A DNA stretch of 64,000 bases from Streptomyces sp. NBC_01235 (GTDB taxonomy: Bacteria; Actinomycetota; Actinomycetes; Streptomycetales; Streptomycetaceae): the NCBI RefSeq assembly GCF_035989285.1, contig NZ_CP108513.1, positions 2,170,001-2,234,000 of the forward strand, in the 5' to 3' direction. Below, piece after piece: positions 18,417 to 30,511 of this stretch (position 1 is the first letter of the stretch; each line of letters begins with the position of its first letter). Below the pieces are notes generated by a model. It saw only the letters and a list, made by a program, of their open reading frames with translations. It was not told the origin of the DNA and did no database searches. The position numbers were made by a program, and so were the translations under genes.

Positions 18417-19775
18417 GTGCGACGGAAGAGAAGGTTTGTCATGCTCGCGGTATGCACGGCAGTCACCCTGCTTTTGTCGTCCGCCGGCCCGGCCCGTGCG
18501 GACGATCCCGGCGGGAACGAGCCGCTGCCCGGCTACACGGACGGCACCCCACCGCTGGCCCCGCTCATGGTCGATGGCCAACCCACCCGCGTGGTCCAGG
18601 GCATGTACCGTCATGCGGCCTACTACCTGGAAGTTCCGCCCAAGTGGAACGGAGAGCTGGTCGTCTGGGCCCACGGCATGCAGGACAACGGGAAGGTCCT
18701 CAAGGCGGAGGCGCCGGTCAGCGGGCTGCGCAAGCAGTTCATCGAGGAGGGCTACGCCTGGGCCGCTTCGAGCTTTCCCACCACCGGCTACGACGTGGGT
18801 CCCGCGGTCACGAGCTCCCGGGATCTCGCCGAGTACGCCGCCACCGAACTGCTCGGTCACCGGCCCAAGCGCACCTACATCACCGGCGGTTCCATGGGCG
18901 GTCACGTGGTCGCCCGTTCGTTGGAGGAATACCCGGGGTACTACGTCGGTGCGCTGTCGCTGTGCGGGCAGGTTGCCGACCGCCGCGTCTACGACTACTT
19001 CCTCGACGCGAACCTCGCGGCCCAGGCCCTGTCCGGCGTCGACGCCTATCCGGCCGGGGACGACTACCAGACGGACGCGCTGCCGCTGATCGAGAAGCGG
19101 CTCGGCCTCACCGGCCTGAAGCCGGGCGAGAACCCCACGACCGTGGCCGGTCGGCAGTACCAGCAGATGTTCACCGAGCTGACCGGCGGCCCACGGCCAG
19201 GGGCGGACGCGGCCCTGGGCATCTACGTGCATGCCATGCTGGAGTCTGCGCCGGCCACGAGTGCCGGCTATCAGCAACAGAACCTCACCACGCGCTACAA
19301 GCCGACCACGCCGGTGGACATCAACCCGATCGTCGAGCGCGTGGCCCCGGACAGCTGGGACGAGCGCAACAGCATGGAGCTCAACAACATGCCCCGTGTT
19401 CTGGGCAAGCCGGGTGTTCCCGTGATGAGCATGCACACCATGGACGACATGCTCGTGCCGCTGTCCCTGGAGCAGACCTACACCAGGAGGGTGGCCGTCA
19501 ACGGTCAGTCCGACCTGCTCGTCAACCGCGAGATCCGGTCCGCCATGCACTGCGACTTCTCCGACGCCGAACTCGGCAAGGCGTGGAAGGACCTCACCAG
19601 CTGGGTGGAGCGCCGCGAGGCTCGTGGAGACAAGGCGGCCCGCCCCGCCGGCGACGACGTCCTCAACCGGAAGAAGGTCGCGTCCTTGACATTCGGCTGC
19701 CGCTTCACCGACCCCGAGGCACCCGCAACGCCCACCAGCGAATCGCGGAAGCTCTTCCCCTCCTGCCCTAAGTAG
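18417..19775 (+). CDS. secreted alpha/beta hydrolase
   Basis: I chose the GTG at 18417 because GGAGG lies five bases before it; the ATG at 18405 has no such site. The 452-residue product opens with a Sec signal (VRRKRRFVMLAVCTAVTLLL, then an A-x-A site before DDPGG). Hydrolase features are PPKWNGELVVWAHG, the nucleophile elbow TGGSMGGHV with S159, and a late histidine in SAMHCDFSD. The family is not certain: it resembles prolyl-oligopeptidase-like or tannase-related secreted esterases. It follows the collapsed DUF6351 gene, and the two may once have worked on the same extracellular ester. A strong terminator separates them. Confidence 0.8.
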   Translation: MRRKRRFVMLAVCTAVTLLLSSAGPARADDPGGNEPLPGYTDGTPPLAPLMVDGQPTRVVQGMYRHAAYYLEVPPKWNGELVVWAHGMQDNGKVLKAEAPVSGLRKQFIEEGYAWAASSFPTTGYDVGPAVTSSRDLAEYAATELLGHRPKRTYITGGSMGGHVVARSLEEYPGYYVGALSLCGQVADRRVYDYFLDANLAAQALSGVDAYPAGDDYQTDALPLIEKRLGLTGLKPGENPTTVAGRQYQQMFTELTGGPRPGADAALGIYVHAMLESAPATSAGYQQQNLTTRYKPTTPVDINPIVERVAPDSWDERNSMELNNMPRVLGKPGVPVMSMHTMDDMLVPLSLEQTYTRRVAVNGQSDLLVNREIRSAMHCDFSDAELGKAWKDLTSWVERREARGDKAARPAGDDVLNRKKVASLTFGCRFTDPEAPATPTSESRKLFPSCPK

Positions 19776-19965
19776 GGTACGCCTCACGGGGGTTGGGGTT
19801 GACGCTCACCGACTCCGCCCCGCAGGCGCGCAACGGTCACGGCCGTCATAGCGACCGCCTGGCCCTCGCCGGACTGACGTCCGCCGTGGCGGCGCACACG
19901 CGAGGGGCAGCCGACCCGGGCCACTGTGCAGGGGCCTCTCGACTCGCCTGCCCCCGACGGCACAA

Positions 19966-20080
19966 CACGACTGGCTCGCCCATGACCGTCCGACCCGGTA
20001 TGAGAGCGTCCAGTCGACGGTGCGGGTGCCGATACTCGACGGCACCCGCCTCGCGCTGGCCGTCTCCCGGCGGTACCGGG
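19966..20080 (+). pseudogene. N-terminal remnant of a CocE/NonD-like hydrolase (tentative)
   Basis: One frame reads YESVQSTVRVPILDGTRLAL, close to the V-x-V-P-M-R-D-G-T-x-L-A opening of CocE/NonD (X-Pro dipeptidyl-peptidase-like) hydrolases. The similarity ends at a 22-bp tandem duplication. No start codon or downstream domain remains. Confidence 0.3.
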
Positions 20081-20114
20081 ACCGCTCGAGGGCGGTACCG
20101 GGACCCGCTCGAGG
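20071..20114. repeat. 22-bp tandem duplication
   Basis: CGGTACCGGGAC(C)CGCTCGAGG occurs twice head to tail (20071-20091 and 20093-20114), differing by one inserted C. It sits at the end of the CocE-like fragment and looks like local sequence decay. Confidence 0.6.
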
Positions 20115-20147
20115 CTGCACGCACCCCTGGAAGGCCCAGGAAGCAGT

Positions 20148-20400
20148 GTCGACATTATCTGCGGCGAGGCATGGAGCAGCGAGCGGGATCTTCTCCTCAT
20201 TGATGAGCTGTACGCCTTCGTGGCCCGGGACCCCCGGCTGCGCGCCGGCCGTCATGAGCGACTGTCTGCAGGCCGGCAGGGACGCTCTGACACAGCACTT
20301 CGACCCCGCCCCCGCCCCCGTCAACCGTGCCGACATCGTCGCGATCGTGCGGACCGTCGCGGAACGCCACAAGGATTCGGGGTCGCGTCAACGAGCTACG
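20148..20400 (+). pseudogene. C-terminal remnant of a TetR-family regulator
   Basis: The frame beginning near 20148 reads GEAWSSERDLLLIDELYAFV then ARDPRLRA. After a frameshift near 20247 it continues as VMSDCLQAGRDALTQHFDP and VNRADIVAIVRTVAERH. These resemble the ligand-binding half of one TetR subgroup (typically ...DELYALAARDPAFR...ASRKALERHFDP...). The DNA-binding N-terminus is absent and the frame is broken. Nearby fragments suggest a small graveyard of decayed genes. Confidence 0.45.
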
Positions 20401-20627
20401 AGGACGATCCGCTGGAGCACTTCGCCGACGACTCCAGTCGTGTATAGGCGTGAACGCGGTCTTCCGGCGCGGCGCCATTGATAGACCGACTCCTCACTCA
20501 CCTGTAACTCCCGGGCGATGCTCTGGACTTTCACGTCGTCTGTGAAGAGGTCAGCGGCCCGCATGCGTACCCCTTTCCGGCGCTTTCGCTGCTCGGCGGT
20601 CAGCCCGCCCGCGTCCGGATACCGCAT
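20388..20627 (-). mobile_element. remnant of an IS630-type transposase, N-terminal helix-turn-helix
   Basis: On the - strand an ATG opens RYPDAGGLTAEQRKRRKGVR, then MRAADLF and VQSIARELQVSEESVYQWRRA. This is the usual start of IS630-family transposases in Streptomyces (M-R-Y-P-x-G-G-L-T-A-E-x-R). The similarity stops after the helix-turn-helix; the catalytic DDE part is missing. No inverted repeats could be assigned. Confidence 0.55.
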
Positions 20628-20763
20628 ACGTCCGGGCTACCAGCCCCGACGGATCTTGCAACCCAGCCCAACGAAACCCAGACGTTATACGCCAGGGTCA
20701 GTTCACAGACCTGCGGCAGCAATGGGCCCGCTTGCACCCCAGGCCTGGTCCCTGTCTTCTGGT

Positions 20764-21516
20764 TCAGTCCTGAACAAGAGTCGCGCGGGCATCGCCGGCT
20801 GAGCGCCGTACTGCGGTATCGGTCAGTTCCTTCACTGTGTCTGCGGGTACCAGGAGGCCCGAGGCCTCGGAGAACCAGTGCCACTTCTCCGCGTCGGTCA
20901 GCCCTTCGGGCTGTGCGGGCAGATACGGCTGGACGTAGACGGGGGTGCCCGGCTCGCTGCGCCAGCTGTCGGCAAGGGTTCCGATGTCGACAGCGTCGTA
21001 GCCCAGCGCATCCAGCAGCTCGGCCACCTGTGCCTTGGCGAGGTCGTCGTCGCCGGCGATGGGCAGGGCACTGCGGTCGTCGGCGCCGGCGGGCCGGGCG
21101 GAGGTGAACAGTCGCACGAAGTCGATGTTGTTGAAGGCCTTGACCACGTTGGAGTTGGCCAGGTGCCTCTGCACCAGGGCGCTGGAGGTCTGCTCGCCGG
21201 CATCGAGCTCGGGGATCCGGTCGTCGCGCTCAGGGTAGTAGTTCATAGTGTCGATGACGGTCTTGCCGACCAGGTCGGCGGCGGGGAGCTGCTGGTAGGT
21301 GTTCAGCGGGACCGTCGCCACGACCAGGTCACCGGCCTGTGCGGCCTCGGTGGGTGTGGCCGCGCGTGCGCGCTCGCCGAGTTCAGCGACAAGGTCGGAG
21401 AGGGTCTCGGGGCCGCGGGAGTTGCTCAGTACGACATTGAGGCCGGCGGCGACGGCGAGACGTGCCAGCGCGCTGCCGATGTTGCCGGCGCCGATGAGTC
21501 CGAGGGTCTTGGCCAT
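20764..21516 (-). CDS. NADPH-dependent F420 reductase-like oxidoreductase
   Basis: The 250-residue protein begins with a Rossmann fold (LGLIGAGNIGSALARLAV, then NSRGPETL for the NADP phosphate). It contains VIDTMNYYPERDD and VKAFNNID, features of the F420_oxidored/NADP-binding family. Homologues either transfer hydride between NADPH and F420 or are uncharacterised NADPH oxidoreductases. The ATG has GGAG nine bases upstream. It is transcribed divergently from a TetR gene 343 bases away, which probably represses it. Confidence 0.8.
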   Translation of the reverse strand: MAKTLGLIGAGNIGSALARLAVAAGLNVVLSNSRGPETLSDLVAELGERARAATPTEAAQAGDLVVATVPLNTYQQLPAADLVGKTVIDTMNYYPERDDRIPELDAGEQTSSALVQRHLANSNVVKAFNNIDFVRLFTSARPAGADDRSALPIAGDDDLAKAQVAELLDALGYDAVDIGTLADSWRSEPGTPVYVQPYLPAQPEGLTDAEKWHWFSEASGLLVPADTVKELTDTAVRRSAGDARATLVQD

Positions 21517-21771
21517 GGGTCATGTCTCCATTTCGGTGGGTAGATGCGGGAATCACAATGCGATATTTCGACTGCGCAGGCTCAGGCCTTTGTCAGGGGC
21601 CACTGCTGACTGGACTGATCCAGGTGGCGCCGTCGGAGAAGAGGACGGCGACGGCGAAGTCGGCGGCCGCGCGCCGATACCGGTCACGCCGTCAGCAATA
21701 ACGATCCGCTCGGCGCTGCAGACACCTCATGATTCTCTCCCACGCCGCACTGAATGAGCGCCCTTTTTGAA

Positions 21772-21799
21772 ACACTCACCCCTCTGTGAAACTGAGTGT
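21772..21799. promoter_or_regulatory. candidate TetR operator between F420-type reductase and TetR genes
   Basis: ACACTCA and TGAGTGT form a 7-bp inverted repeat separated by 14 bases, in the 343-bp divergent interval. The position suits repression of both promoters by the adjacent TetR protein. The rest of the interval (21517-21771 and 21800-21859) shows no gene. Confidence 0.4.
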
Positions 21800-21859
21800 C
21801 ATGCAGAGGACTGTAGCTCATCACTGTGAGTCGAGTTCAAGGGGAGGTAGGATCGCGGG

Positions 21860-22453
21860 GTGACTGGAGCAGTACGTACGACCACGAGAGACATCGCACG
21901 GGCCGCCATCCGGTCGGAGCTGGCCCACGTGGCCTTCGACCTGTTCCGCCGCGAAGGCTTCGAGAACGTCACCGTCAACGACCTGGCCACGGCCGCCGGA
22001 GTATCCCGCAGCACTTTCCTGCGCTACTTCGGCAGCAAGGAGGATGCTGTCCTTGGCGCCGTTGACGCTCAGGGCGAGCAGATCGCCGATGCTGTACGGG
22101 CCCGACCCACCGACGAAGACGACTGGACAGCATTGCGGCGCGCACTGGACACCGTCATCAGGTCCCACCGCCAGGACACGGACGGCGCACTCGCAATGTC
22201 CCAGCTGATCATGCAGACGCCCGCACTGTGTGCCCGCAGTCTGGAGAAGCAGAACGGCTGGCGCCCCGCCATCGCACAGGCGCTTGCCGAGCGCGGCGAC
22301 CCGGCGCGGCCTCCCACTCTGGGCCCTCTGGTGCGCGCCGCCGCTGCGGTGGATTGTCTGAACATCGCGGTCAACCACTGGACCGCCTCCGACGGCCACT
22401 GCGACCTCGACGACCTGCTCGACGAAGCCTTCGCCGCACTCGCCCCGCGCTGA
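21860..22453 (+). CDS. TetR-family transcriptional regulator
   Basis: The 197-residue protein starts with GTG. Its N-terminal helix-turn-helix reads FDLFRREGFENVTVNDLATA then AGVSRSTFLRYFGSKED, a standard TetR DNA-binding domain. The C-terminal part is alpha-helical and would bind an unknown ligand. GGAGG lies 13 bases before the GTG, a little far. It is divergent from the F420-type reductase gene, its most likely target. Confidence 0.9.
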   Translation: MTGAVRTTTRDIARAAIRSELAHVAFDLFRREGFENVTVNDLATAAGVSRSTFLRYFGSKEDAVLGAVDAQGEQIADAVRARPTDEDDWTALRRALDTVIRSHRQDTDGALAMSQLIMQTPALCARSLEKQNGWRPAIAQALAERGDPARPPTLGPLVRAAAAVDCLNIAVNHWTASDGHCDLDDLLDEAFAALAPR

Positions 22454-22808
22454 ACAAGACGTCGGATTGGAGTATCCGGGTCGCACGCAAGGACGGCGCT
22501 CCACTTCGATGTCGTGGGGCGGGCCGCCGGTCGGTCGATCAGCCGGCGGATGACAGCGGGCCGGGTCGATGTCGGCCAAAAACCCTCCGCGCCGGAGCGA
22601 CGCACGCTCCTCGCGGCCCTGCCTCCGGGGGAGCCACCGCCATGGACCGGTGGCCAGGTCAGCGGCTGTTCCCGTGACAGTCGAGCGGGGCAGCACCTGA
22701 GGTATCCGGGTGGGGCGAGCCATGCGCCGCCTGTCGAGGCCGAGCCGAGGCGAACAGATCTCGGGCCGGGCGTCCATCCAAGGGTTCCCCGACCGGACGC
22801 TCAGGGCG
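22454..22808. other. 355-bp gap between convergent genes, no gene recognised
   Basis: Open frames here lack ribosome binding sites and recognisable domains. The stretch separates the TetR gene (+) from the terminator of the aldo-keto reductase gene (-). Confidence 0.4.
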
Positions 22809-22832
22809 TTGGCCCCGCGGGTGCGGGGCCAA
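22809..22832 (-). terminator. 10-bp perfect stem-loop after the aldo-keto reductase
   Basis: TTGGCCCCGC, loop GGGT, GCGGGGCCAA. It lies 24 bases beyond the stop of the - strand reductase gene and is well placed to end its transcript. Confidence 0.7.
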
Positions 22833-22855
22833 TGATCTGCGGGAGTGCCTCAGCA

Positions 22856-23869
<1,014 letters not shown>

Positions 23870-23885
23870 TCAGCCAGGCCATCGT

Positions 23886-23906
23886 CAAACCAGACTGTTT
23901 GGTTTG
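23886..23906. promoter_or_regulatory. TetR operator, site 1
   Basis: CAAACCA and TGGTTTG form a perfect dyad around a 7-base centre. Read on the - strand it begins CAAACCAAACAGTC, nearly identical to site 2. It lies 38 bases upstream of the reductase start. Confidence 0.65.
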
Positions 23907-23933
23907 AGTGTAGGCGCCAGTCGCCTGCAATGC

Positions 23934-23950
23934 CAAACCAAACAGTTCGG
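23934..23950. promoter_or_regulatory. TetR operator, site 2
   Basis: CAAACCAAACAGTTCGG repeats site 1 in inverted orientation (13 of the first 14 bases match). It ends 18 bases before the TetR start codon, so a bound repressor would block a very short leader. TTATCCT just after it may be the -10 element, in which case the TetR mRNA would be nearly leaderless. Confidence 0.6.
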
Positions 23951-23967
23951 CCGCTTATCCTGGTCGT

Positions 23968-24615
23968 ATGCCTCGCCCCGCCACCACCGACCCGACCGCC
24001 GAGCCCGCTGCCCCTGACGGCGCCGACTCAACCCGTGAACGCATCGTCACCGCCGCCACGGATGAGTTCGCCCGTCACGGAATCGCCGGCGCCCGGGTGG
24101 ACCGCATCGCCAAGCAGGCCAGGACCAGCAAGGAACGCGTCTACGCGTACTTCCGCGGCAAGGAAGCGCTCTACGGCCACGTTGCAGCCAAGGAGCTGAC
24201 CGAGCTCGCGGAGGCCACCAAGATGGATCCGGCCGACCTGCCCGGCTACGCGGGCTGTCTCTTCGATCACTTCACGGCCCGCCCCGATCACCACCGCCTG
24301 ATCACCTGGGGACGCCTCGAACTGGCCGACTCGGCTGTAGCCGACACCGGAGGCGATCCCACAAGGGCGGCCATCGCCCGCAAGCTCGACCAGCTCCGGC
24401 AGGCGCAGCGGGCCGGACAGCTCGACCCCGCATGGGACCCGGTCCACGTCCTCGCCCTGGTCAACCAAATCGCCACCACATGGGCCGCTCAGCCCGAGAT
24501 TGGTGCGGCCGCCGCCGAACAGGCCGCAGACAACTCCACCTCCGCCCGCCGGGAAGCCGTCGTGGCCGCGGTCGAGCGCCTCTTCCCACGCATGAAGCAG
24601 GGACGAGCCGGCTGA
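23968..24615 (+). CDS. TetR-family transcriptional regulator
   Basis: The 215-residue protein has a typical TetR helix-turn-helix (TRERIVTAATDEFARHGIAG, then ARVDRIAKQARTSKERVYAYF). Its helical C-terminal domain includes ITWGRLELAD. No Shine-Dalgarno precedes the ATG, consistent with a short or absent leader. Both nearby operator copies suggest autorepression and control of the divergent aldo-keto reductase. The inducer is unknown, perhaps a toxic aldehyde or quinone. Confidence 0.9.
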   Translation: MPRPATTDPTAEPAAPDGADSTRERIVTAATDEFARHGIAGARVDRIAKQARTSKERVYAYFRGKEALYGHVAAKELTELAEATKMDPADLPGYAGCLFDHFTARPDHHRLITWGRLELADSAVADTGGDPTRAAIARKLDQLRQAQRAGQLDPAWDPVHVLALVNQIATTWAAQPEIGAAAAEQAADNSTSARREAVVAAVERLFPRMKQGRAG

Positions 24616-24726
24616 CCGGTTCGGGATCGGCTACCGGGGCGCCGTGCACTCACCGCCACGACGGCTGGGGACGGCAGCGCCCTGAGCGCGGAACTTGTTC
24701 TACGGCCGGGGCGAGTCCGGTCGAGG

Positions 24727-26189
24727 TCAGCCCGAGGTGGACCACATCGGGGCAGATGAGCCTGCCGCCTCGAACGGCCGCTCCCAGAAGAGCGGGGTCT
24801 CCTCGATCGCGACGGGGAACCTGAGCCGCTTCACCGGACGGCCGTCACCGCTGACGAAGATGCGCTCCTCGTACGGCCCGTGGAGGGGCAGGCGGATCTC
24901 CGGTTCCTCGGCGACGTGGCCCGCGCTGATCAGCATCGCGGCGGTTCGGGCGAGCGAGAGACGGGAGACAGAGCCTTCACCTGTCGTCACTCGATGCGTC
25001 AGCCCCCGGATCGCGGCGCCGGCGATCTGGTATCCGGTCGCGAAGTCGAGTGCCTCGACGGGCAGGTGCCGGGGCCGGTCGGCGCCGACGAGCCTGCCGA
25101 GCGCGTTGATCGGTGTCCTGTTCTCCGGGTCGGCGAGGGCCCAGGCCGTCGTCGCGTCGGCGAGGCCGCTGCTGAACTGGACCAGGGTGTCGAAGCCTCT
25201 GCGGTCCTTCCATGGCCCTGTCCAGCCGTAGGCGTTGAGCGCCACTTCCACCAGGCCGGGTCGTACGGCGGCCCGGACCTCCGGGGCGACGAGGCTGTCC
25301 AGGCCCCCGGGGCGGTAGCCGTGGACGAGCACGTCCGCCTCGGACAGCAGCTTGAGGAACCGGTCGCGGCCGTCCTCGGTCCGCAGATCGAGGAACGCCC
25401 ACCGCTTGCCCAGCATGATGTCGCTGCCCCGCCCGAAGACGCTGCTCTCGTCGGAGCCGGGTCGGTCGAGGCGCAGCACCTCGGCACCGGCGGCCGCCAG
25501 GAAGCGGGTCGCCATCGGTCCGGAGATGACCCGGGTCAGGTCGAGCACGCGAATGCCGGCCAGCGGACGTCCCGGTGTCGGCTTCCAGGCGTCGCCGCCC
25601 GCTTCACCGGTCTCGATGTGCACGACGGGTTCCGTGGCCACGGCCCGGCCCTGAGCGTGTCGTCGCCATTCCTCGACCGAGCGGCTGACCGCGACAGCCG
25701 CGCCCGCGTCCACCAGGAGCCGCTCGATGTCCTCCGCGGGATGCTTGCGGATCTCGGTCTCGAACTCGTCCCGGTCCTCCCTCGTTCCGAGGGCGTGCGC
25801 GATGCGGGAACGCAGCGTCGGAAACGTGGCCTGCATGCGAAGCCATCGGTCGTCGGCCGTCTGGAACTCGCACATCCAGGTGTGGGAGACCTGCTGCCGC
25901 GCCGAGGGGTCGAGGGGCTGAGATGGGCCGACCGGCAGATCGAACCATCCGCTGGCAAGGATCCGGTCCACCCTTACCCGCGCTCCCCTGCCGCCGACCG
26001 TGGCGAGGAGGTCGCTGAGGGCCAGCCCTGCTGCGGCGAACGACGCCGCGGCCAGGTCGGTCACCGCGAACGGCGACCGCAATGCACCGTGTCCCTCGAA
26101 CCGCACTCGGTCCAGCGCTTCCTTCTGCCCTCCCAGCGAGTCCCAGATCTCGGAGAGGAAACCCCGCGCGGCGGGGTGATCGCAGTCGT

Positions 26190-26193
<4 letters not shown>
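24727..26193 (-). CDS. CaiB/BaiF family III CoA-transferase
   Basis: The 488-residue enzyme should move CoA between an acyl-CoA and a free acid. The family core is seen in [20 protein letters not shown], then [16 protein letters not shown] and [15 protein letters not shown]. The helix with [18 protein letters not shown] has Asp at the catalytic position (equivalent to Asp169 of formyl-CoA transferase). It is the last gene of the long - strand operon, and its ATG overlaps the stop of the aldehyde dehydrogenase before it. It probably activates the acid made by the dehydrogenases in the same operon. Confidence 0.88.
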
Positions 26194-27674
<1,481 letters not shown>

Positions 27675-27675
27675 G

Positions 27676-29226
27676 TCAGTGGCGGCCGAACATCTGCGGG
27701 TTGCCCTCGTCGATCCAGACGGACTTGGTCTCGGTGTAGTCGTCGAGCGCGTCGGGGCCCAGTTCGCGGCCGATGCCGCTCTGCTTGAACCCGCCGAACG
27801 GCACGGCGTAGTGGACGACGCGGTAGGCGTTGACCCAGACCGTGCCGGCGCGCAGCCGCTTGACCATGCGGTGGGCGCGGCCGATGTCCCCCGTCCACAC
27901 GGCAGCGGCGAGACCGAAATCGATGTCGTTGGCGAGCCGGGCCGCGTCGTCCTCGCCGCTGAACCGCACGACGCCGGCCACGGGCCCGAAGATCTCCTCC
28001 TGGGCGAGCCGTGAGGAGTTGTCGACGCCGGAGAAGACGGTGGGCCGGACGAAGAGGCCGCGGGCCAGCTCCGTGGTGGAGGCGTCCCGGACACCGCCCG
28101 CGGCCAGGCGCGCCCCTTCGGACTGCCCGATGTCGATGTAGTCGAGGACCTTGTCGAACTGGTTGCGGCAGGCGAGCGGGCCCACGTCGGTCGCCGGGTC
28201 GAGCGGGTCGCCCAGGACCAGCTTGTCCGCGGCCGCCGACAGGGCGTCGACGAACTCGTCGTACACGCTGTCCTCGACCAGGACCCGGGAGCCTGCCATG
28301 CAGGTCTGACCGGTCGCCGCGAAGATGCCGCCCATGACTCCGTGCACGGCGTTGTCGAGATCGGCGTCGGCGAAGACGATGTTGGGTGACTTTCCGCCGA
28401 GTTCCAGGGTGACCCGCCCGATGCGGGGTGCGGCGGCGTTGAGCATGGCCTTGCCCGCCGCGGTCGATCCGGTGAACGCGATCTTGTCCACGCCGGGGTG
28501 TCCTGTCAGCGCGGCGCCGGTCGGCTGCCCGAAGCCGGTGACGACGTTGACGACGCCCTTGGGGAAGCCGGCCTCCTCACACAGTTCGGCGAGGCGCAGG
28601 GTGGAGGTGGGAGTCACCTCGGACGGCTTGATGACGAGCGTGCACCCGGCCGCGAGCGCGGGAAACAGCTTCCACGACAGCAGGGTCAGCGGCGAGTTCC
28701 ACGGGGTGATCGCCGCGACGACGCCGACTGGCTCAGGCACGGTGTATGCGGTGAAGCCGGGGTGGGCGGAAAGGGTGGAGCCGTGGTGGTTCTCCGCGAG
28801 CCCCGCCACGTAGCGGGCGTGGGCCGCCAGCGCCCGTGCTCCGGGCAGCATCTCGCTGATGAGTTTGCCGTTCTCGTGGATCTGGATGAAGGCCAGTTCC
28901 TCGGCGTGCTCCTCGATGAGGTCGGCGAGCTTGCGCAGCAGGCCTGCGCGCAGCGCGGCGGGGGTGCGTGACCAGCCGTCCTCGTCGAAGGCCCGCCTGG
29001 CCGCACGTACGGCCCGGTCGACGTCCTCCGCGGTGGCGGCGGGGACGCGACCCCAGGAACGGTTCTCGTACGGGTCGAGGCAGGAGAAGGTCTCGCCGCC
29101 GGAGGCGGGTACCCACTCGCCGTCGATGAGCATCAGGTAGTCGCGGTCCATCCCGGCCGGGAAGCGCTCCGAGCGCGAGGGGGCCGCCGTGGCCGCCGTG
29201 TGGTCCGTCATTTCTCGTTTTCCCAT
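27676..29226 (-). CDS. NAD(P)-dependent aldehyde dehydrogenase
   Basis: The 516-residue ALDH has [27 protein letters not shown], the Glu in [12 protein letters not shown] and the Cys in [23 protein letters not shown] and [14 protein letters not shown] complete the pattern. A second in-frame ATG 15 bases later (29211) is a possible start. It sits between the ferredoxin reductase and a second ALDH gene in the - strand operon. With the upstream P450 and SDR it would complete oxidation of a methyl or alcohol group to an acid. Confidence 0.92.
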   Translation of the reverse strand: MGKREMTDHTAATAAPSRSERFPAGMDRDYLMLIDGEWVPASGGETFSCLDPYENRSWGRVPAATAEDVDRAVRAARRAFDEDGWSRTPAALRAGLLRKLADLIEEHAEELAFIQIHENGKLISEMLPGARALAAHARYVAGLAENHHGSTLSAHPGFTAYTVPEPVGVVAAITPWNSPLTLLSWKLFPALAAGCTLVIKPSEVTPTSTLRLAELCEEAGFPKGVVNVVTGFGQPTGAALTGHPGVDKIAFTGSTAAGKAMLNAAAPRIGRVTLELGGKSPNIVFADADLDNAVHGVMGGIFAATGQTCMAGSRVLVEDSVYDEFVDALSAAADKLVLGDPLDPATDVGPLACRNQFDKVLDYIDIGQSEGARLAAGGVRDASTTELARGLFVRPTVFSGVDNSSRLAQEEIFGPVAGVVRFSGEDDAARLANDIDFGLAAAVWTGDIGRAHRMVKRLRAGTVWVNAYRVVHYAVPFGGFKQSGIGRELGPDALDDYTETKSVWIDEGNPQMFGRH

Positions 29227-29247
29227 CTGAGTGGTTCTCTGCGTGGC

Positions 29248-30492
29248 TCAGAGCAGTTGCTTGAGGGGGACCGACAGGTCCTGGAGCGCTTCCGGGGCGA
29301 CCTGGGCGCGGGCCGCGACCAGCTTTCTGGCGGCGGTGAAGTCCCGGGGGCTGCAGACCACGTCCGCGGCGCGGACCTGGCCGTCCTTGAGGTAGAAGGC
29401 CGCGAACGACCGCCCGGCCTCGGCAGTGCCGCGGATGACGACGTCGTCGTATCCGGTGGACAGCCCTGTGGTCTGGAGCTTGACGTCGTACTGGTCGGAC
29501 CAGAACCACGGGATGGCGGTGTACGGCTGAGGGTTTCCGGTCACGGTGGCGGCGGCGACCCTGGCCTGTTCGGAGGCGTTGGGCACCGACTCCAGTCTGC
29601 GGCGTCCGCCGTGCTCGCCGCAGGGGTGGCTGGTGCAGTCGCCTATGGCAAGGACGGCGGGGTCCTCGGTACGGCAGTGCTCGTCCACGACGATTCCGTT
29701 GTCGACGGCGAGCCCGGCCTGCTCGGCGAGTTCGGTGTTGGGGACCAGTCCGATGCCGACGAGGACGATGTCAGCGTCGATCCGCTCGCCGCTCTTGAGT
29801 TCCACGGCGGCCACCGAGCCGTCAGGGGCGAAGGCGAAGCCGGTCACCGCGGTGTCGACGCGGATGTCCACGCCCTCCTCCGCGTGCACCCGCTGGTAGA
29901 ACGCGGAGACCTGCGGCGCGGTCACCCGGGCCAGGACGCGGGGCAGCGCTTCCAGGACCGTCACCTCCAGACCGAGCTGTCGGGCGACGGCGGCCACTTC
30001 GAGCCCGACGTAACCGCCGCCGACGACGACGAGGCGGGCGCCCGGCACGAAGCGGTGCCGCATGGCGGTCACGTCGGCGAGGGTTCTGAGGTAGTGGACG
30101 TTGGGCGCGTCGTCGAGTCCAGGGGCGGGCAGTCTGCGCGCGCGCCCGCCGGTGGCGAGCACCAGGTGCGCGTACGGCAGCCGCTCACCATCCGCGAGGA
30201 TCACGTGGCGGGCGGTCCGGTCGATCGCGGTCACCCGGGTGCCGGTGCGCAGGTCGATGCCCTGCTGCTCGTACATGGCGGGCGGCCGGATGTGCAGGTC
30301 CTCGGCTGTGGCCTTGCCGGACAGGTACGCCTTGGACAGCGGCGGGCGGGCGTAGGGGTAGCCGGGTTCCTCGCCGACGAGGGTCACAGGCCCCTGGTGG
30401 CCGGCCATGCGCAGGGAGGCGACGAAGTCCGCGCCGGCCTGACCGCCGCCGACCACGACGATACGGTCGGTCGCACTGGGTTCGATGTTCAT
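29248..30492 (-). CDS. ferredoxin reductase, FAD/NAD(P)H-dependent
   Basis: The 414-residue flavoprotein resembles putidaredoxin/rhodocoxin reductases. It has the FAD motif IVVVGGGQAGADFVASLR, PYARPPLSKAYLSG, and a second dinucleotide fold VVVGGGYVGLEVAAVA for NAD(P)H. The FAD-binding IGDCTSHP and the W-S-D-Q-Y segment of the interface domain follow. It passes electrons from NAD(P)H to the [2Fe-2S] ferredoxin encoded 19 bases upstream. The start has GGGAG nine bases before the ATG. With that ferredoxin and the P450 at 36.6 kb it makes a complete class I electron-transfer chain. Confidence 0.93.
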   Translation of the reverse strand: MNIEPSATDRIVVVGGGQAGADFVASLRMAGHQGPVTLVGEEPGYPYARPPLSKAYLSGKATAEDLHIRPPAMYEQQGIDLRTGTRVTAIDRTARHVILADGERLPYAHLVLATGGRARRLPAPGLDDAPNVHYLRTLADVTAMRHRFVPGARLVVVGGGYVGLEVAAVARQLGLEVTVLEALPRVLARVTAPQVSAFYQRVHAEEGVDIRVDTAVTGFAFAPDGSVAAVELKSGERIDADIVLVGIGLVPNTELAEQAGLAVDNGIVVDEHCRTEDPAVLAIGDCTSHPCGEHGGRRRLESVPNASEQARVAAATVTGNPQPYTAIPWFWSDQYDVKLQTTGLSTGYDDVVIRGTAEAGRSFAAFYLKDGQVRAADVVCSPRDFTAARKLVAARAQVAPEALQDLSVPLKQLL

Positions 30493-30511
30493 GGTGTGCT
30501 CCCGCCCCGTC

